Source: Strongyloides papillosus
Lineage: Eukaryota > Nematoda > Chromadorea > Rhabditida > Strongyloididae
Direction: 5' to 3'
NCBI GenBank assembly: GCA_005656395.1
Contig: SRSI01000037.1
Span: 310,001-374,000, forward strand
DNA: 64,000 bases
This document shows, piece after piece, positions 1-12,981 of the stretch (position 1 is its first letter; each line of letters starts with the position of its first letter). Both the position numbers and the translations under genes were made by a program. The notes under the pieces were generated by a model that saw only the letters and a list, made by a program, of their open reading frames with translations, was not told where the DNA came from and ran no database searches.

Positions 1-250
1 CCGTATTATGTTCTACTACTTCGAGAAAGATTGGGATAGAAAACAGTAATTTCGCGATTTCAACGAATTTTATACGTAGGAATAATCAGCAAAAGCTATG
101 TATAAAGATGGTTCAAGAAGTTCAAATTCGGTAATTCAAATTGAAAATTCTTTCAATTCGGTTTTTGTTGATTGTTTTTTCGCCAAATAAGTTCGTTGAG
201 ATCGCAAAATACTGTACTGCCTTCTAACGTTCTTGAAGTAGTATTGCATG
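1..250 (+). repeat. Hairpin repeat, copy 1
   Basis: The reverse complement of this stretch is repeated with high similarity at 383-646. Within the copy, the left end (tactacttcgagaaag) and the right end, read on the other strand, resemble each other over about 90 bases, so one copy can fold into an imperfect hairpin. Its left edge coincides with the window edge and may continue outside. It has no coding content. It behaves like a non-autonomous foldback or MITE-type repeat; the family is not recognised. Confidence 0.75.
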
Positions 251-257
251 ATGTCGT

Positions 258-345
258 GAATGTGGATATGATTTTCAATATGCATCTCAATAATTAAAAT
301 GTGAGGATTATTTTTATTAACATTATTAACAAAATATAATAAAAA
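258..345 (+). repeat. Direct-repeat spacer of hairpin element, copy 1
   Basis: The segment carrying atatgatttt, tgcatct and aaatgtgaggattattttt recurs in the same orientation at 647-745, including a weaker similarity further on (gccaatttttgcagaaaaa against gtcaatttttaaaggagaaa). Both copies sit immediately 3' of a hairpin unit. Confidence 0.6.
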
Positions 346-382
346 ACGCCAATTTTTGCAGAAAAAAATTCGCCAAAAAAAT

Positions 383-646
383 GCCGCGATAATAATGCTT
401 TACTACTTCAAGAAAAATTGGAAGGCAGTACAGTGTTTTGCGATCTCAACGAACTTTTTTTGGTGAAAAAACAATCAACAAAAGCCGAATTAAGAAAAAA
501 ATTCAATTTGAATTACCGAATTTGAACTTCTTGAACCATCTTTATACATAGCTTTTGCTGATTATTCCTACGTAGAAAGTTCGTTGAGATAGCGAAATTA
601 CTGTTTTCTATCCCAATCTTTCTCGAAGAAGTAGAACATAATACGG
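383..646 (-). repeat. Hairpin repeat, copy 2 (inverted)
   Basis: This is the inverted partner of 1-250 and ends in the complement of the first 16 bases of the window. It differs from copy 1 by scattered substitutions and small indels. It is followed by the same downstream spacer as copy 1, in the same orientation (see 258-345 and 647-745). The arrangement is therefore not a simple two-armed inverted repeat. Confidence 0.75.
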
Positions 647-745
647 AGAATATAAATATGATTTTTGATTTGCATCTTATTAATTGAAATGTGAGGATTA
701 TTTTTATGGAAAAAGATTTTAAAAAATGTCAATTTTTAAAGGAGA
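647..745 (+). repeat. Direct-repeat spacer of hairpin element, copy 2
   Basis: This is the second copy of the spacer at 258-345. It shares the aatgtgaggattattttta block exactly. Together with the hairpins it gives the order hairpin - spacer - inverted hairpin - spacer. Confidence 0.6.
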
Positions 746-2178
746 AAAATGTCGCAGAAAAAATCCGCATTACTTATGCAAAAAACCTAATACAATTTAT
801 ATAGGCTTTTTGATAAGACTGATTTAATTGTTCGTTTTGACACTGTAATGGAGGAGATTAATCGTTTTGGGTCATCAAAATCATTAAGTTCAACGCAAAC
901 ACTGATATCCAGTAGTATATAAATGTCTGTTTTTGGGACTCCTGAAACGTCTGCTATAAAGGGTTTAAACACAACAATTGATGTGTTTAGATTATCTCCT
1001 GGCAGCATTTCGATAATGAGCAAACATGACCATAAAAACTCCACTCATGGAGAATGATGAAATGGATCCCTCTACGAGAAAGTTCATTCTAGAAGTGGTG
1101 AACAACAACATGAATGAGTACAAAAAATGCTTTATTTTAAGGCATAAAATATGCATTCTTTTGTAAAAGCAAAAATAATGATTTGTTCGATAATTGAAAA
1201 TTTAAAAATTTGACGGTTTCAAAAATCATTGACAATTTGCCTTCTGATTTTAAAATAAAACCTTAAGTAAAAGATGAAGATACTACCAGTAACTGTTCAA
1301 TCACGAGGAACAGGACTATAGACACTCCACCCAAGGATACAACTCGTAGTCTTTCTGAAACATTTTTTTATTGTATAATATAATAATTAATTATTTATCT
1401 TGTAAATATCAATTTTATAAAAAAAATAAATATTATAGTAAGGAAAATTTATCTGGCATCTTTGTTAAATATTGTGTTTAAAACGGCCCATCGAGTATAG
1501 AAAAGCATGATCAGATCAGGTATACGAGTTTTTTTCAGGGAAAGATATGATGTTTTTAACATTTTTTATCTAAAGAACTTAAGAAACAATGACCGCAGTC
1601 GAATTCGTTCTATACTCGGTTAGTACATATGAAATGGAATCCATATCTTCAAAAAGAACGTTTTTATTGAACATCATAACTAACACCAAAATGCATTATA
1701 ACAGGATATTAGTTCTAAATAGTAATGTGGAATTATTCCGTAATTTAACATAAAAATTTCAGTAACTTTTAATAAAGTCATAATTTCCTTAAACCTCGCA
1801 CAGCAAAAACATTAATTTATAGAAAAAAATCAAAAACCAATTTACAACAATCTTTATTTTTAGTTAAAATTCAAGCTTAAAACAAAAATTCATTGAAATA
1901 AAATTAAGAATACAGTTTTAAATTTTTTTGTACCATAATTCCTCTATATAATTTGTCCCAGTTGGTATATAAAAAATGGGTCATCAAAAATAAAATGATT
2001 CTAATATCAATTTGTTTTTGATAGAGCACCAAAAAAAATTACATATATTTTTTATTAAAAAAAGAATAGAAATCGACAAAAATTTCTCGCATTTCATCTC
2101 TATACATATTGGAGAAGAAATAAATGGATTAAATATAATATAGGGATATATAGGGATTAAATATATATAAGGATTAAA
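746..2178. other. Intergenic, no supported gene
   Basis: An 85-codon open frame on the minus strand (787-1044) has no recognisable motif, no splice context and no family resemblance that I can name, so I do not call it. A short inverted repeat (cgagtatagaa at 1494-1504 and its complement at 1609-1619) brackets about 100 bp. From about 1760 to 2170 the sequence is AT-rich and probably includes the 3' UTR of the minus-strand rab-1. Confidence 0.5.
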
Positions 2179-2948
<770 letters not shown>

Positions 2949-5900
2949 TCTTCAAATAAAATAATAGATTAATCTAGAATAACGATTCAAAAGTATTATC
3001 AATAGATGTAATTTTATATAGCAAAGCGATAAATAAAGAAAAAAAACGACAACATAGAAAAATTTTGAAATATTATCTTATTTCATACGCCTAATTATGA
3101 TGTAGTATGTAAATTATTGTGCAATTATAACTTTAACACACATATTAGCAAATATTGAATTAATTATACTATCAACAAAAATGTATATATAAATATAATT
3201 TTTTATAATTTTAATATTTTTTTTTATATTTTTGACTACAAATCATTTGCTACATCGAAACATTTCCCCAACCCTTCTAAAGTTAAGTCATCATTGTTAA
3301 TTGCTTAGATAAAAAGTACACATAAAAAATATAAAATTCTATTTTCATGCTTTGCTAAAAAGTTAACACTTTATCCCTCATCTTTGAATTGTTGTAATAA
3401 AGTTGTTATTCTCCTTAAATACAATTTCATATAGCATTTACTATAAATGTGAAACAATATCCATTTATGCAAAAGCCAACTATTACTTCAGCATTTATTT
3501 ACACAAATTTCTAATAAACAAGATATTAAAAAAACTACTTGTTCTAATATAAACATTAATAACATCTTTAATAAGATAATATATATAGTATTAAACTTTA
3601 ACTGCTTTTTTTTTTAAAAACACTCAATTTGATAAAGTGCAATTTTTGTGTGAAAGATTTTCCATATATTTGGTATGAAAAATGAATTAATATACATACT
3701 AAGGAAAAAAAATAATATAATTGTATATTTTGAAAAGGAAATATATAATTTCCACTTAGAGAAAAAGTGTATATTAAACATACATATGAATTTTAGAAGA
3801 ATGTTTTCAATTAGAGTTAGATTAATATATTCTATCTTTTTTAAAAGAAAAATAAATTATTTTCATAAATTCAATTTAAAATAAAGTATTGACTGAAATA
3901 TTGTTATTTTTATCGATATATTTTTAGATGTGTAAATAAAAATATTCTATAATATATATATGGAGAGAGAAGGGACAAAAATACATGGAAAACGCCATGG
4001 CGATATCTTTTATATGTTACTTTTTATCTTTAAAATTTTAAGATACTCACTAATAGAAATATTTCACTTAATCTATATCTTAGAAAGTGGAGCAAATACC
4101 ATATAAATAAAAACGCATAAAAGGAATATTATTTTAAAACTCTTTGATATCTATACCATCATCAATTGCACTAATTGATTTTGATTAAATATTATTGCAC
4201 ACCAAAAGTCATCATCATCACCATATCATAAGGGAGAAAATTAAAAAAAAATTTCTAATAAATTAATAAACAATTACTTTTAATATACTTAAAAGTACTA
4301 TATTTTGAGTACGTGTCCTCCCCAATTTACAATAGAAGTAGAGCTTAAGTTTAGAACATAAATTTCCCTAAGTATAAAACTGCAAATGTATATATGGATT
4401 GATGAAATAGTGTCCATTTTGTTGTCGTGTACGATAGACATAGAGAGCGCACTATGAAAAACCGTCCACGTGAAAGATTCGTCATACAATAGACATTCTC
4501 AATAAAACCTATCAATAAATGATATTACATTTTTAGTAGTACCAAAATAATAAACAAAATAACAAAGAAATAATATAAACAATTAAAAAAACACCTTAAT
4601 ATATAATAAAAGAAACTTCGACAACAGTATTTCAAATAAATTAGTGACAAGTACTTACTTCTATCTATGTAAATATGTTATATAGCAGATGATTTGGCAT
4701 GCTCCTAAACAGAAGCTTGGAGAATAGTTTTATAATTTCAATTAGTAAATGGGTATATGAAATACTAGAAATAATTTATTTTATCTCTAAATGGTAGTTA
4801 TAAAATTTCTAAAGAGAGGCCATGAAATTTCAAATTTAATGGTTAATCTTTGTTATAAAATAGAATAAATAGTAAAATTTTAAATAAATATAAAAAAATT
4901 CAATACATAAAACCTAACTTTTTTTATTATTTCTTAAAAAATAATTTCTTTAGTTAATGATAATAAAGAATATTATCATTTGACGAATACTTTATGTTAA
5001 AAAAATGATAATATACCTCTTATAACATTTTGATCGATGATAATATTAAAATGATTTTTAAGAAAACCACATGACAATGAATAAAATTAACGAGACATAA
5101 AGTTTAAATGAATATATTTAAAAAAAACGTAATTTTTGAAATATTTTGATATGTTAGAAAGGTTTATAATTTCAGTAAAAATAATACTTTAACATTAAAT
5201 GGAATGTAGAATTATTGATAATGTGTGGTACTAAAAGTAATGAATAATCAATGAAAAATACAATGAATTGAGTAGTACTGAATCAAAACTGGAAATTTTT
5301 TAATCAAGACTAGTAATTATATAATGATTGGCTTAATTTGAAATTCGACTTAATTAATTGGAAATTATTGTGTGTAATTAATTTTTTAATACCATAATAA
5401 TATTTAAATTGTTTATATAACATTTCATTTTTTTATCATTATTTCTCAATTATTTTTTATCTTTAATTTACATTTTACAATAAATAATAAATTATATATA
5501 CCATTTCTTTTTTTTAACTTTATCTATAATTGTTGTTCATTAATAAAGGATTAGATAACCTATAGATAAATTTCATTGTTTATTTACTTGAAAGACAAAA
5601 ATATGATGATAAATTTCTTTTTAACTATTATGGTTGTATAGTATAAGTATTTTAAAACCTGAAATATATTTTCGTTTGAATGTAATAAAATCTTAAGAAG
5701 TAATGTCTGAGTGAATAAATATCTAATAATAACAATTTTACCATCATAAATTTTGTACCAATGTATTTCGATTAGAGCAGCTTTTCTATTTTATGTAGTT
5801 GTTGGTATATATTGTCATAATATTAAAAGTTTTGTTTGCTTTTACATAACAGTAATTTGAGGCTGGTATTATTTATCATTTTTATCTTAAGTTTTTAAGT

Positions 5901-5949
5901 TTATTAAATTTTTAAATCTTTTTTTTCTGAAAAAAGAGATTATAATAAT
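2949..5949. other. AT-rich intergenic, no supported gene
   Basis: Short open frames of 60-70 codons occur on both strands (for example 3675-3884 plus, 4298-4489 minus). They are AT-driven, lack motifs and lack convincing splice or start context. The part next to 2949 must contain the promoter and leader of rab-1. I see no repeat longer than simple A/T runs. Confidence 0.5.
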
Positions 5950-6157
5950 ATGGTCTGGACAGCCTGGTTAATTGTTATTTATATTTTTACATGTATTGCT
6001 TTAATTGGTGCACTTGGATTGTTTGTATATTTTGTATTATCAACAATAAAAACATCAAGATTAATCAAAGGTAATTTAAATCAATAAATGCTTATAATTA
6101 TATAACTATTATTATTTTTTTCCAGAAAACAACTCTGAAGAAGGAACAAATAATTAA
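5950..6157 (+). CDS. 50-aa single-pass membrane microprotein
   Basis: Two exons (5950-6070 and 6126-6157) join in phase through a 55-bp intron with a GTAATT donor and a TTTTTTCCAG acceptor. They encode 50 residues: a short N-terminus starting MVWTAW, one long hydrophobic segment (about 7-33), a basic stop-transfer patch (TIKTSRLIK, 32-40) and an acidic, Asn-rich tail ending at TAA. The topology is that of a type III or tail-in membrane microprotein. I do not recognise a family. Support is the splice signals, the membrane design and the clean stop; the product is too short for codon statistics. The following gene starts 181 bp downstream on the same strand, so cotranscription is possible. The chance of a spurious call is real but moderate. 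Confidence 0.6.
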
Positions 6158-6338
6158 GTTGTATAAAAATCCAGATATATGTATTATAATTGATAACACA
6201 ACACAATAATAATCAAAAAAATAATACCTCAAGTATCCTTAAATAATTGTCTTTTTATGTATTACTAATTTAAGCCTTATATACCTTATTATTATGCTAT
6301 TTTAAATACAATTTTTTTTAAAATTTCTTTCATTCATA

Positions 6339-7978
6339 ATGATTTTTTTATTATTTATATTATTATTATTATTTTGGTGTGAAAAAATACAATCCCTAGA
6401 CATAAAAGAATGTCCTAATATATATGTTATTGTTGATATGCAATCAGAAAACATTTTCATAGAAAACCTCCTTTTGGATGCATGGAGAATGTCGTCAGAA
6501 AAAATTATAAATAACAAAACCAGAAATGTAAGATTCTTTGAATTATTAGGAGAATGGCCAACTATAAGAAAGTACGATTTAATGGAAAATGGTGTCGTCG
6601 ATGGAGAAATAAACAATAATAATATTGTCAACACATTTTTTCGTTCTTTAAAATATATTTCACACAAGGTCAAAAAAAATTCTCTTGCAAATATCGAAAT
6701 CATAATTAAAAAATATAAAGAAAATTGCCTTCAATTATTTTTTTATACAGATGGTTGGTCTTTGAATTCTTATAATGATATCAAAAAATTGAAAATTTTC
6801 ATGGACAGTAGGAATGTTGTCATGTATATTGTTGTACCTTCATCTGTTGAGTATTTAAATGATAGTCAAAATTTGTTGAATGAGATAATATCTTCTACAA
6901 ATAACAACAATATTAGTAATAACCAAAATAAAAATGATACTTTCTACAGATTTATTATTGATGATAATGGAATTAGATGGTGGAGCCCAAATGAAAATGA
7001 GAAAATATTAACAAACATTAAACATACTAATGATACAGTAGATCCTAAAAATTCCACAGTTGATAATAATAAAACACTAAAAAAATCACAGTCATCTAAC
7101 ATCACAATACGAAAAGATACTTTTTTACCTTCTTCAAATAATGGTAGTCACAAAAGTATAACAAACATCAGTAATAAAAATGTACAGCCAAATAATTCAT
7201 TAAATAAAACATTTCCCAATCCAAGAAAACTACCAGTTTCAGGAGGACAAAAAATTGTCATCAAAAATCAAAAAAATAATTTACCTAACAAATTTGAAAG
7301 TAATGAAACTAAATGTATGATAGATATCGTATTTCTAATTGATTTGTCACCAAAAACAAAATCATACTTAGGAGATTATCTCCACTCAATTCTAGTTATT
7401 CTATCAAAAGCAGTCATATCACAAACAAAAATACAAGTATCAGTTGTTACTTTTTCATCACACTCTAATCAATCTGTCTTATTTAATTTTGGCAAGCAAA
7501 ATAGTTTGTTTTCAATTTCAGAAAAGTTAAACTACCTAGTAAATATTGATGACGATGATGATAGTAACCCAAATATAATAGATACTATAACATTCTTATA
7601 TAAATTTTTTAAAACTACTACAATAGTTAATCTTCGACCAGGAGCACATAAAAAAGTTGTTGTCTTAACTCAAGGTTATTTTAATCAAAAACAATATATT
7701 CCAGGTGAAATGAAAAAATTAAAAAAATACAACTTAGAAATATATTGTATGGGTATTAAGAAGAAAAATAACAATCTTTGGAAACCAAAGAAAGAGGAAC
7801 TTTTATTAATTGCACCGAATCAAAAGGTAATTTTTTAAAATCATTTTTCTTTTCCTTTTTTTTACTTATACTTTTTATTCTATACTATTTGTTATACATA
7901 CAGAATGTCGGTATTTTTTCATCATATCCTGATAGAATATTTGTTAGAAGAATTATACCAGCAGCTTGCAAATTTTAA
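6339..7978 (+). CDS. Secreted protein with two divergent vWA-like domains
   Basis: Exon 1 (6339-7826) and exon 2 (7904-7978) join in frame through a 77-bp intron (GTAATT donor, TACAG acceptor) to about 520 residues. A hydrophobic leader (FLLFILLLLFW) followed by a polar stretch indicates a signal peptide. An N-terminal Rossmann-like region begins NIYVIVDMQSEN. A second begins IDIVFLIDLSPKT, after a Ser/Thr/Asn-rich linker of about 100 residues with many N-x-S/T sites. The order of strands and the late KKVVVLTQGYF strand fit von Willebrand A domains. The DxSxS metal site is degenerate in both (D-M-Q and D-L-S-P-K), so metal-dependent ligand binding is doubtful. Such proteins in nematodes are extracellular adhesion or cuticle-associated. 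The specific function is unknown. It is convergent with the gene at 8223. Confidence 0.75.
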
Positions 7979-8222
7979 ATAAGTGCATAAATATTAAGAA
8001 AAAAAATTGTTTACTAAAAAGATACAAGGTTAATTAACTGATAACATCGTTTACTTTGTCAATTTCATTGAAATAAACGTCAAAATATGTATTGTTTAAT
8101 TAATATATAAAAAAAATGAACAAAGATATCATTTTTCACCCGCTTTCGTGGATAATGATAAGTGAATTTACATTCTAAAGATATACATAAAAACATTACA
8201 CTTTTTTTTTTCTTGTCTAATT

Positions 8223-11200
8223 TTACTTTAATATTGTTGGGGTATTTCTGTTGGTATTTGTATATGGATTTGATACTTGAAAAGGTACATTATTTGGTAA
8301 AACACCAAGTAATTTTTCATTGCTCAAATTTAATGTTTGTTGATTTGGTATCAATGATTGTGGAAACATTGATTGGAGGATAGGATTAAGGGGTTCACTA
8401 GAATTTCCCTGACCAAATAATGTGTTTGCTAAATCTCTATGTGTTGTTTGAAATTGTGATGCTAATGGATTGGCTGCTGTAAATAAATTTGTTATATTAT
8501 TGGTATCTGGAAAAACACCAGTTAAATTTAATGGACGTGTTGGTAAGGGATTAAATTGTTGGTGTTGTGAATGCATAATATTCTGATTAATGTTAGGTTC
8601 ATTTAGTAGTATATGTTGTGGTTGCTGTTGTTTGGATTGTTGTGTTGATTGTTGACTTTTTGCTTCGGCTTCAGCTCTTGCTTTCATAGCATGTGACTTC
8701 ATGTGAGCATTAAGTGATTTTACTTTTTCAAAACGCTTATCACACAAACGACAATGAAAAAATCCGTCTGCCTGAGGTTGTGCACCTTTTTTTGGTGTTG
8801 CAGGTGAGGCGTGATACGGTGTCAAGGGAGGGTGAATAGTTGGTGTACTTTTTTCTTGACCTTTAGTGATATTATCAGTATTATCAGAACAAGCATTGTC
8901 ACTATGCATCCATGAGTAACTTGTAGACGGTTCCTGTATTGATTCACCCACACAGCATTTCTTTATTTCAATATTTAATGTATTATTGTCAGATGATGTA
9001 TTTATGTCAAGTGAAGTATTAGACGATATTGTTTCCATTGGCCTAAATATCTCAACTTTAGCAGATGTCTCCAGTTGTTTACGTGGTTCAATGCGTATGC
9101 TATCATTTTTCGTTATAGATGCAACTAATTCTGGCATCTCCTCATCATCATCACCAACCTCTATCTCTGGTAACTCATCTTCCTCTGTTGCATTGTCAAT
9201 TTTTTCTTTGATTTTTATGTAAACTTCAATAGGTATTTTGCATAAAGCTTTTCTTAATAATTGTTTTTTCCGTAGTAAATTTTTCAACTTTCTATAGTCT
9301 TCTGGACATGCTAATTTCCAGAAATAATAAAATTCAATACATTGTTTAGTTGTTTTTGTTCCTATTTCTCTCGACATTTTATTGAAATTTTTCTCCGTCT
9401 TAAATATTGCCTCAGAAAATGCATTCATTTCCAATTTTGACCAATAATCAGTAAGTAAATATTTGGTATTATTAACAATAGGATACATATCCCATTCCAA
9501 TTGATCGATTCTCATTAAATCCATCACAGCTGCCTGAATGTTACCTTTATTTTCATATAATATATGTAATGCCAACTCAATATTTCTTCCACCTTTTGGC
9601 ATAAGTTCAGAACAAGCCAATGCCTCATATGCAGCAACAGTCTCCTGAGTTAAATGTGAAATGACTTTAGGATCAAATAATAATATAGCTGATTCTTTCT
9701 TCTCCTCATGATTTTTAATTTTTTTACCAGTCCAAGGTTTTATTTTGGCTTGATGCTCAATACCTATATTCATATATGGTTTATCACTATTAAATGACTG
9801 TAATAATTCATTACTATCTTTATTATCAGGTATTGTTATATTATTATCAAATATATTACTATTTTTTGATTGAATATCATTTGATGTACTTCTCAATAAG
9901 TTATAATTATTTGTTGTTTTCATATCTTCATATGCTTTTAGTAGTTGTCGACGAAATTCCTCAACATCAAATGTATTTTTATTACTACCTTCACAGGCCC
10001 AACCACACTTCCTTTTAGATACCTTCATTATAGATATTCGTGGTCGAAATGGTGCTCTTTTTTGGATCATAATATTTTTTTGTTGTAGAATAGAATTAAT
10101 ATCTAAATAATTATTATTTGATTGATTATTAATGTTGCTTGAGAAAAATGTATTTTGACGATCATTATCATCACCAATACTTTTCATAGTTTTACTAATT
10201 TCATTGGATGACACTGAAGGACTTTGATTAAAAGTAGGCGTAATACATATATCTTCTTCTTCCTCTTTTATCTCTTCCATTTGATGATGGTCATAATCTA
10301 TATTAAGTATTCCTACACTGTTTAATGGACTAACTACTTTTTCTTTTATTGAAAGTTTTTTTACCTTTTCTTTTATCGAATCATACACTTTATAACTTGT
10401 TTCTCCTCTTCCTACTTCCATTGGAGGCGTATAGTATGATTCGCTTGATTTATGGTGTGTGTTTTGATCGAGAGTATAGGGATACTGATTATAATGTAAT
10501 TTTTCATTACTATAATTTTTTTTATTCCCTCCATAACTATCTTTTCTCCCATAAAAAAGATTATGTTGTAAGCTCATACGTCGTTGGTGCTTTAAATCAC
10601 CATATTTCCCTGATAAACTTTTATTATTGTAATTATCTTTATTCACGTCATCATATTTTGTAACATTTTGCAAAAATTTATCGTTTAAATTATTTCCATC
10701 ATTGTACTTTTCATCAACATTGACATTTGAATTAATTGAGTTTCCATGACAATTATGGTTTCTGTATAACATTCCATCGTATACAGAACCTTTTCTCAAG
10801 TTTGGTAATTGATGTTGTTGTTGTGTGTGATGTTGTGGTTGTTGTTGATGAGATTGAGAGAAAGAAAATGTATTATTATTAGATATATATTCTTCATTAC
10901 TATTATTATTATTTAATGCACTAGGATTACCAAAATTATCATATGAATATTTTCTTGAAATTTCATCATATGGGTTGAATGTATGACTATTCACGTGGTT
11001 ATTATTTTGCATTAAATCTTCATTAAAATTATTATTACCATTAGTAGTAGTCATAGCTGTATTATAATAGGTACAGCCAATTGAATTGTTAGAATTATAA
11101 TATCTTTCTTCTGATACAGGTGTTTTTGGAGTAGAAAAAATGTCAAAAGAATCTTTTTTCTCTGTATTATATGGTATATTATTTAATATTGAGGGAAACT

Positions 11201-12981
11201 GATTATAATTTGCACTTTCAATTTCTCTGTTACTAATATTTCTTTCTGTTGATGAAAATGAACTAGGACAATTATTTGTTGAATGATTTGAGTTTAAAAT
11301 ACTTTCGGACAAATTTGATTCTTGAGGACAAAAATAACAATAATTATTTTGATTAGATTCAAAGAAGTCACAGTTACTAGTGACAAGTTTGTTATTGGTA
11401 GGAATTTTTTCGTTTCTTGGAATACGATAATTTTGTACTCCTTGTAGTTGATTATAATTATTTATATATTCGTTGGAACTAAAATTTAATACATCATAAA
11501 TTATTATATAAAAACATATTATATAGACATATACACATCTGTATTATAATAATAAAATGTTTAATTTAATTTTAATGATATAGTATGTATATCACTAACA
11601 TACATTTAAAAAAAAAAAAGAAAAACATCAAATAAATGCGAGAAGGAAGAATGGTATTCCTCAATAAAAATAGTTTAAAAGAGTGATACTATTGTTGTGC
11701 ATTTAAATGATAGTCAATGTTTAATGCTTAGTTATTGCTAAATCAAAGAATTGACTTGCACTTTTCTCTATCAACTATTAGGCAATCAAATGGAAAGCTT
11801 AAAAAATAAAAATAATAAAACACACGACGCTCATAACTTTGCTACTTGTGTGCAAGTTGTGTTTGCAAACTTGTTCCTTATATCAAAACTAAGAATATTT
11901 ATGCAAGTTGTAGATGACAAAAAGTACTCGTAATCGATGATTGATATTATCAGATTGTGATATAGATTTTTCACCTATTATAAATATTTTTAATAAAAAT
12001 ATTTTAGCATTTCTATTTACTACCAAATCAAGTTAAAAATTCATTTGTTTTTGTCATTAATATCATCACTAGTATTGATATTAAAATGAATACTTCCTAT
12101 AAAATTCTACTAGCCTAATTGGATTTCTATAACTAAAAACACACATAAAAATATATATTATATATAGTGAGTATATTATTATTAACAAATAGCAAATGAC
12201 GGCTATTTAATTTTAAATGCACTTTTATATAAATCGGAACAAATTACAAAAAAAAATTTTTTTCAACATTCTCGAATCCATGGTGATAAAATTAATTAAC
12301 GTTTACATAATATATAGAAAAATATTTTGGTTTATAAATCAGTAAATTTATATTTAAAAATAATATTATTATTTAACTCAACTAACTCTTAATGAAAATA
12401 ATTAGTTTATTTAAATGATATGAATAATAATTTCCTAACATTAAATTTTTTCACACAAATTTAAAAAACCAATGAACAAAATAATATTTTTTTAAAATAA
12501 TTATTGTTTGTTTTTTAAACTTTTTTTAGCATCATTTGTGTAGGTGACCTTTTTCTAACAATGATTAAATTTACAATTGTTTCATTTTTATATTAGACTG
12601 ATAAGAGGAGTATTAACATTATTTAGATATATATTTTATGAAATAATATTTGTTTCTAACTTACAATTGTTGTTGTGGGTTTCTCATTTGTTCCATATTG
12701 CAGGTCTCGTTAGATGAATGAGAAAATGTTGGTTGTACTGAATTTTTTCTCCCATTAATACTTTCTACATTTTCGCATGGAATATTATATTGGTAATTTG
12801 AAAACATATTAATTTCATGACCGGAATGTTTATATGGCATCATTTCGGATGTACTATTACTAATCTCAACATTATCTGAAATACTACCACTAAAATATCC
12901 ATTTGTACCGTTAAATGGCATCTCAATATTACTACTACATGAAACAGATGATTGGGGAGTTTGATATGCACCACATTCCAT
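8223..12981 (-). CDS. ELM2-SANT-C2H2 corepressor (MIDEAS/TRERF1/SAEG-1-like)
   Basis: Two exons (12665-12981 and 8223-11478, minus strand) join across a 1.19-kb intron with a perfect GTAAGT donor and a TTTTAG acceptor. The 1190-residue product has a long Asn/Gln/Ser-rich N-terminus, an ELM2-type region (around 675-765, with LTQETVAAYEALAC and LYENKGNIQAAVMDLM), a SANT domain (about 770-830, ending CIEFYYFWKL) and one C2H2 finger (about 1011-1035, CRLCDKRF...HMKSH). ELM2-SANT pairs bind class I histone deacetylases. The mixture with a C2H2 finger is that of TRERF1/ZNF541/MIDEAS, the scaffold of the mitotic deacetylase complex. In C. elegans I recall SAEG-1 as the counterpart. The large exon stays open about 55 codons upstream of its first methionine-like codon, which ties it to the upstream exon. 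It is nuclear by inference. Confidence 0.88.

Noticed and set aside
787..1044. 85-codon open frame on the minus strand
   Set aside because: No motif, no splice or acceptor context, beside repeats, and of a length that AT-rich sequence yields by chance.
6302..6703. 133-codon minus-strand frame
   Set aside because: It is the antisense shadow of the vWA-like gene exon, which has a signal peptide and a spliced end.
11751..11933. 60-codon plus-strand frame inside the long ELM2-SANT intron
   Set aside because: Short, no motif, no expression signal. The surrounding intron has perfect donor and acceptor.
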